From an uncultured Tenacibaculum sp. (GTDB taxonomy: Bacteria > Bacteroidota > Bacteroidia > Flavobacteriales > Flavobacteriaceae): DNA of 64,000 nt. The position numbers and the translations under genes were made by a program. Under the pieces are notes generated by a model, which saw only the letters and a list, made by a program, of their open reading frames with translations, was not told where the DNA came from and ran no database searches. The stretch lies in NCBI RefSeq assembly GCF_947502995.1, contig NZ_CANNBW010000016.1, forward strand, positions 1-64,000. The letters run 5' to 3'. Below are positions 60,168 through 64,000 of this stretch, piece by piece. Each line of letters opens with the position of its first letter. The stretch's first letter is position 1.

Positions 60168-60193
60168 AATTCAGAAAAATATATTTTAAAAGA

Positions 60194-60235
60194 AAATCCC
60201 GAGCAAAAGGACAAAAACTTAGCTCGGGATTTATC
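60194..60235 (+). terminator. Terminator after the CocE-type gene
   Basis: AAATCCCGAGC and GCTCGGGATTT pair over 11 bp around a 17-nt loop; it may also serve the convergent asnB gene. Confidence 0.75.
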
Positions 60236-60265
60236 AATCACTAAAATATAAAAATAAAAATTGTA

Positions 60266-61927
60266 TTAATAAGCATCTTCATGAACCATCTTAATTGCTC
60301 TTCCACTTGGTTCATTTTGGTTTCTAAAACTTTCATCCCAAGCTAAAGCAGTTGGTGTACTACACGCAATAGATGGTACAGAAGGCACTGTCAAAGCAGC
60401 TGTTTCACTAGGGAAATGTTCTTCGAAAATAGAACGATAATAATATTCTTCTTTAGCTCTTGGTGTTTGTACTGGGAATCTATGATGAGCACTCTTCATC
60501 ATTTCATCAGTTACTTCTTGTTCAACCAACTCTTTTAAAGTGTCAATCCAGTTGTATCCAACACCATCAGAGAATTGTTCTTTTTGTCTCCAAGCTACGC
60601 TTTCTGGTAAATAACTTTCAAAAGCTTTACGTAATACCCATTTCTCCATACGTTCTCCGTTGATCATTTTATCTTCAGGGTTAATTCGCATAGCAATATC
60701 CATAAATTCTTTATCTAAGAAAGGAACACGACCTTCAATTCCCCAAGCCATTAAACTTTTGTTAGCTCTTAAGCAATCGTATTGATATAGTTTATCTAGT
60801 TTACGAACAGTTTCTTTGTGGAATTCTTCTGCATCTGGCGCTTTGTGGAAATATAAATATCCTCCAAAGATTTCATCAGCACCTTCACCAGATAATACCA
60901 TTTTAATTCCCATAGATTTAATAACACGAGCCATTAAATACATTGGAGTAGAAGCCCTAATTGTTGTGATATCGTAAGTTTCTAAGTTATAAATTACATC
61001 ACGAATAGCATCTAATCCTTCTTGAATAGTAAATGTAATTTCATGATGAATTGTTCCAATATGATCAGATACTTTTTTAGCAGCAGCTAAGTCTGGGGAG
61101 CCTTCTAAACCAATAGAGAATGAGTGCAACTGTGGATACCAAGCTTCTTCCTCATCACCACTTTCCACACGTTTAGAGGCATATTTTTTTGCAATGGCAG
61201 ATGTAATTGAAGAATCTAACCCTCCAGATAATAACACACCGTAAGGGACATCACTCATTAATTGACGGTGAACAGCAGCTTCTAAAGCATCTCTTAATTC
61301 ATCTATACTAGTTTGGTTTTCTCGCACTGCTTCGTATTCCATCCAGTCTCTAGAGTACCAACGTTGTAATCCATCTTCACGAGTATAATAATGTCCCGGA
61401 GGAAAAACTTCTACTTTGTTACAAAAACCTTCTAAAGCTTTTAATTCTGAAGCTACATAAAAAGTTCCTTTTTTATCCCAACCAATATATAAAGGAATAA
61501 TTCCCATATGATCTCTAGCGATTAAATATTCATCAGTTTTAGCATCATAAACAGCAAAGCCAAAAATTCCGTTTAAATCATCTAAAAATTCAACTCCCTT
61601 TTCTTTGTATAAAGCAAGAATTACTTCACAGTCAGATTTTGTTTGAAAATCGTATTTATCTTCGAATTGCTCTCTTAATTCTTGGTGATTGTATATTTCT
61701 CCATTTGCCGCTAAAACAAATCTTCTATCGCTACTAAAAAGAGGTTGTTGTCCAGATGTTGGATCTACAATGGCAAGTCTTTCATGAGACATAATAACTT
61801 TATCATCACTATAAATTCCACTCCAGTCTGGTCCTCTATGACGAATCTTTTTCGACATTTCTAAAATCTGAGGTCTTAACACATCAGATTTCTCTTTTAA
61901 ATCAAACGCACATACAATTCCACACAT
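60266..61927 (-). CDS. asnB: Asparagine synthase (glutamine-hydrolysing) B
   Basis: Makes asparagine from aspartate, ATP and glutamine. The N-terminal glutaminase has the nucleophile Cys2 (MCGIVCAF), HRGPDWSG and AANGEIYNH; the synthetase domain has the ATP loop VLLSGGLDSSITSAIA and SGEGADEIFGGYLY. The 553-residue length and the C-terminal ACSTPTALAWDESF motif mark the AsnB type found in enteric bacteria and many Bacteroidota. It is divergent from the GH9 gene with a 245-nt AT-rich gap, in which no clear promoter match was found. Confidence 0.96.
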   Translation of the reverse strand: MCGIVCAFDLKEKSDVLRPQILEMSKKIRHRGPDWSGIYSDDKVIMSHERLAIVDPTSGQQPLFSSDRRFVLAANGEIYNHQELREQFEDKYDFQTKSDCEVILALYKEKGVEFLDDLNGIFGFAVYDAKTDEYLIARDHMGIIPLYIGWDKKGTFYVASELKALEGFCNKVEVFPPGHYYTREDGLQRWYSRDWMEYEAVRENQTSIDELRDALEAAVHRQLMSDVPYGVLLSGGLDSSITSAIAKKYASKRVESGDEEEAWYPQLHSFSIGLEGSPDLAAAKKVSDHIGTIHHEITFTIQEGLDAIRDVIYNLETYDITTIRASTPMYLMARVIKSMGIKMVLSGEGADEIFGGYLYFHKAPDAEEFHKETVRKLDKLYQYDCLRANKSLMAWGIEGRVPFLDKEFMDIAMRINPEDKMINGERMEKWVLRKAFESYLPESVAWRQKEQFSDGVGYNWIDTLKELVEQEVTDEMMKSAHHRFPVQTPRAKEEYYYRSIFEEHFPSETAALTVPSVPSIACSTPTALAWDESFRNQNEPSGRAIKMVHEDAY

Positions 61928-62172
61928 AATCTTTTATCTTTTTATTTATATATTTTACTTCTAATTATGGTTCAAATTACTTGAATATACTTTTTATTAA
62001 AAACAAAAAAATAAATATTGATTTTAAATTTTAATTATTGTTGTGTTTTTTGTTTTAAAGTGTAATATTTTTAAATGAAATGTTTAATTTGAATTAAAAT
62101 TTGCTATTTTTCAATTGTCTTTTTGTGTTAACTTGTAACATTATTCAACTATATAAAGATAATAGTGAAACA

Positions 62173-63882
62173 ATGATGAAGGTACTCCTTAAAATGGTAT
62201 TACTTTTTGTTACCATAAAATTAGCTTCTCAAACTTTAGAAGGAAATCAACTTGAATTAAGAGTGAATCAAGTAGGTTATACTATTGGTAAAACAAAATT
62301 AATTGCTGTAAATGCGAATTCAAAAGTTAAAACTACATATCAAATCAAAGATCAATCAAATAATGTAATTCAATCAGGAAAATTGAATGTAGATAGTTTT
62401 TGGGAAGATGCGAATGAGTATGTAGGAATTATAGATTTCACATCTATAAACAAAGAAGGTAAATATGTAGTGTTTGTTTCAGGAAAACAATCAAACATAA
62501 AAATTCTTAAAAATCCATACAAAAAACTAGCTGATGATATTTTCAAATATTATTATTTTAATAGAGCTTCAATAGAATTAACAGAAGAATATGCGGGAGT
62601 TTGGAAAAGACCAAGTGGTTTAAAAGATGACAAAGTTATCATTCATAAATCTGCGGCAAGTAAAGAAAGACCTGAAGGAACAATTATTTCTGCTACAAAA
62701 GGTTGGTTCGACGCTGGAGATTACAATATGTATGTTACCAATAGTGGAATAAGTACGTATACTTTATTAAGTGCATTTGAAAATTATCAAGAATATTACA
62801 AAACTAAAAGTTATCATATTCCTGAAAACACAAATGAGATTCCAGATATTCTTGATGAAGTAATTTGGAATTTAGATTGGATGTTAGCTATGCAAGATCC
62901 TAATGATGGAGGAGTATATCATAAACTTTCAGGATTAAAATTTTCTGGAGCAATTATGCCTCATGAATACAATTTAGATAGGTATGTAGTTAAGAAGAGT
63001 ACTTCTGCAGCTCTTAATCTTGCGGCAGTTTGTGCGATTGCTTCTAGAATATTTTCAAATGTAAAAGGAAAAGAAGCCTACAGTAGTAAATTATTGACAG
63101 CAGCTTTAAAGGCTTATAAATGGGCAAAAAAATATCCTAAAGATTATTTTACAAATCCAAAAGGTGTGCGTACGGGGCAGTATGAAGATTTTGATTTAAA
63201 AGGTGAGTTTCAATGGGCTGCAACAGAATTGTTTGTGGTTACTGGAGGAGAAGAATTCGCAAAAGATATTTCAGTTGAAACCGTTTCTAATGAAGTTCCT
63301 TGGTGGAAAGATGCTAGTACTTTAACATTATTCACTCTTGTGAAATATGGTAAGAATTTTAAAGATAGAATTCCATTTGAAAAAGCTAAAAGTAAGTTTT
63401 TAAGCAAAGCAGACGAGTTAAAAGAAAGAATTACAAGTTCTCCAATGCGAATAGCAATGAATGGAAAAGATTATGTTTGGGGAAGTAATGGAGTAGCAGG
63501 GAATCAGTTAATGTACGTTTTAAAAGCTTACGAGCTCACAAAAGATGAATCGTATTTAGATGCCGTATTTGTTGGTTTAGACTATTTGCTAGGGAGAAAT
63601 GGAACAGGAATTTCTTATATCACAGGAGCAGGAACTAATCCTGTAAAATATCCTCATCATAGAACTTCAGAAGCAGATCAAGTAGATTTACCAGTGCCAG
63701 GAATGGTTGTTGGCGGACCACAACCTGGGCAACAAGACAAGTGTAAATATACAAGTAAAATGCCTGCGAAATCATATTCTGATACTTGGTGTTCTTATGC
63801 TTCTAATGAAGTCACAATCAATTGGAATGCTCCTATGGTATATGTTATAAATGCACTTCAATACTATCAAACAAAAAAATAA
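62173..63882 (+). CDS. Glycoside hydrolase family 9 protein
   Basis: An exported beta-glycanase-like enzyme of about 569 residues. I choose the ATG pair at 62173/62176, where a signal peptide (MKVLLKMVLLFVTIKLASQ) starts. An N-terminal Ig-like domain (about 25-110: LRVNQVGYTIGKTK) precedes the (alpha/alpha)6 barrel. Catalytic residues: DAGD (Asp180, Asp183) in KGWFDAGDYNMY, PHHRTS near the end and Glu546 in SNEVTINWNAPMVY. Family members cut cellulose, glucans or related oligosaccharides; no carbohydrate-binding module or T9SS domain is present. Confidence 0.9.
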   Translation: MMKVLLKMVLLFVTIKLASQTLEGNQLELRVNQVGYTIGKTKLIAVNANSKVKTTYQIKDQSNNVIQSGKLNVDSFWEDANEYVGIIDFTSINKEGKYVVFVSGKQSNIKILKNPYKKLADDIFKYYYFNRASIELTEEYAGVWKRPSGLKDDKVIIHKSAASKERPEGTIISATKGWFDAGDYNMYVTNSGISTYTLLSAFENYQEYYKTKSYHIPENTNEIPDILDEVIWNLDWMLAMQDPNDGGVYHKLSGLKFSGAIMPHEYNLDRYVVKKSTSAALNLAAVCAIASRIFSNVKGKEAYSSKLLTAALKAYKWAKKYPKDYFTNPKGVRTGQYEDFDLKGEFQWAATELFVVTGGEEFAKDISVETVSNEVPWWKDASTLTLFTLVKYGKNFKDRIPFEKAKSKFLSKADELKERITSSPMRIAMNGKDYVWGSNGVAGNQLMYVLKAYELTKDESYLDAVFVGLDYLLGRNGTGISYITGAGTNPVKYPHHRTSEADQVDLPVPGMVVGGPQPGQQDKCKYTSKMPAKSYSDTWCSYASNEVTINWNAPMVYVINALQYYQTKK

Positions 63883-63889
63883 ATAAATA

Positions 63890-63921
63890 CTTGTTTAGAT
63901 AAAAAAGACTTTATAAATTTG
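63890..63921 (+). promoter_or_regulatory. Promoter of the tryptophan leader
   Basis: CTTG (63890-63893), 20 nt, then TAAATTTG (63914-63921), an exact -7, seven nt before the leader peptide start codon. Confidence 0.6.
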
Positions 63922-63928
63922 TTGTCAA

Positions 63929-63982
63929 ATGAAAATGACACAATTAAATAACTGGTGGTGGAAAACTCTTAACTTACGTTAG
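63929..63982 (+). CDS. trpL: trp operon leader peptide (attenuator)
   Basis: A 17-residue ORF reading MKMTQLNNWWWKTLNLR with three consecutive TGG codons, ending in TAG. This is the form of a Trp-codon leader peptide: when charged tRNA-Trp is scarce the ribosome stalls on the three codons and the downstream leader RNA folds into an antiterminator. The window ends 18 nt after the stop, so neither the alternative hairpins nor the expected trpE gene can be seen. A second in-frame ATG lies two codons on. The promoter is canonical. Confidence rests on the WWW run in a minimal ORF after a promoter. Confidence 0.75.
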   Translation: MKMTQLNNWWWKTLNLR

Positions 63983-64000
63983 TGAGACCATCTTGTTATA

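Noticed and set aside
1..64000. Mobile elements, prophage, CRISPR arrays, rRNA or tRNA genes.
   Set aside because: I found no transposase, integrase, phage or Cas gene, no regular direct-repeat array and no tRNA-like cloverleaf in the intergenic regions that I read.

Overview
The window is a stretch of chromosome from a member of the Bacteroidota, most likely a marine flavobacterium (Flavobacteriaceae; Tenacibaculum-like is a guess, not proven). The DNA is very AT-rich and genes lie in short operons with tiny gaps. Several promoters match the Bacteroidota consensus (TTTG, about 19 nt, TAnnTTTG). Lineage markers include the gliding lipoprotein GldI, a secreted M36 protease with a type IX secretion (T9SS) C-terminal domain, many lipoproteins with an SxC-type lipobox, and a cyclophilin-FKBP fusion. 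I see no rRNA, tRNA, CRISPR array, insertion sequence or prophage.

Layout. 1-0.9 kb: an orphan double-glycine-leader peptide. 0.9-4.7 kb (minus): operon mtaB, DUF6438 lipoprotein, alpha/beta hydrolase, lytic transglycosylase. 4.7-7.1 kb: GNAT, monooxygenase-like protein, oligopeptide-type binding lipoprotein. 7.2-10.5 kb: secreted M36 metalloprotease. 10.7 kb: an unrecognised 123-residue protein. 11.3-13.1 kb: btaA-btaB, predicted to make betaine lipids. 13.1-19.1 kb (minus): operon of a small membrane protein, mutL, two rhomboids, an EEP phosphatase-like protein and a geranylgeranyl-reductase-like flavoprotein. 19.2-22.5 kb: TPR protein-ribH, recF-DUF721, ndk. 22.5-23.6 kb: a PhoD-like gene broken by one in-frame stop. 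23.6-27.7 kb: nrnA-like DHH protein, gldI and two more immunophilins, PAP2. 27.7-35.7 kb: GT39, envelope proteins, mdh, GNAT, two glycosyltransferases and ftsE. 35.8-41.8 kb: a large TPR protein with an outer-membrane barrel partner, and a membrane HTH protein. 41.9-47.6 kb: alanine/sodium symporter, M28 peptidase, DoxX-like protein, amidohydrolase, small secreted protein.

47.6-51.4 kb is the most unusual region. It holds a 34-residue peptide with 11 cysteines (metallothionein-like), a SigZ-type sigma factor with a cysteine tail, a Crp/Fnr regulator, a DJ-1/Hsp31-like protein, a 27-codon ORF, a second Crp/Fnr regulator and a YceI protein. A TTAACTCA/TGAGTTAA inverted motif recurs in two of its control regions. 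I infer a metal, redox or electrophile stress module.

51.5-64 kb: DUF1801, YgiQ radical SAM, DUF3667, a DJ-1 family lipoprotein, a zinc metalloprotease, a CocE/NonD hydrolase, asnB and a GH9 glycosidase. The window ends inside what looks like a tryptophan attenuator: a 17-residue leader peptide with three consecutive Trp codons, so a trp biosynthesis operon probably follows.
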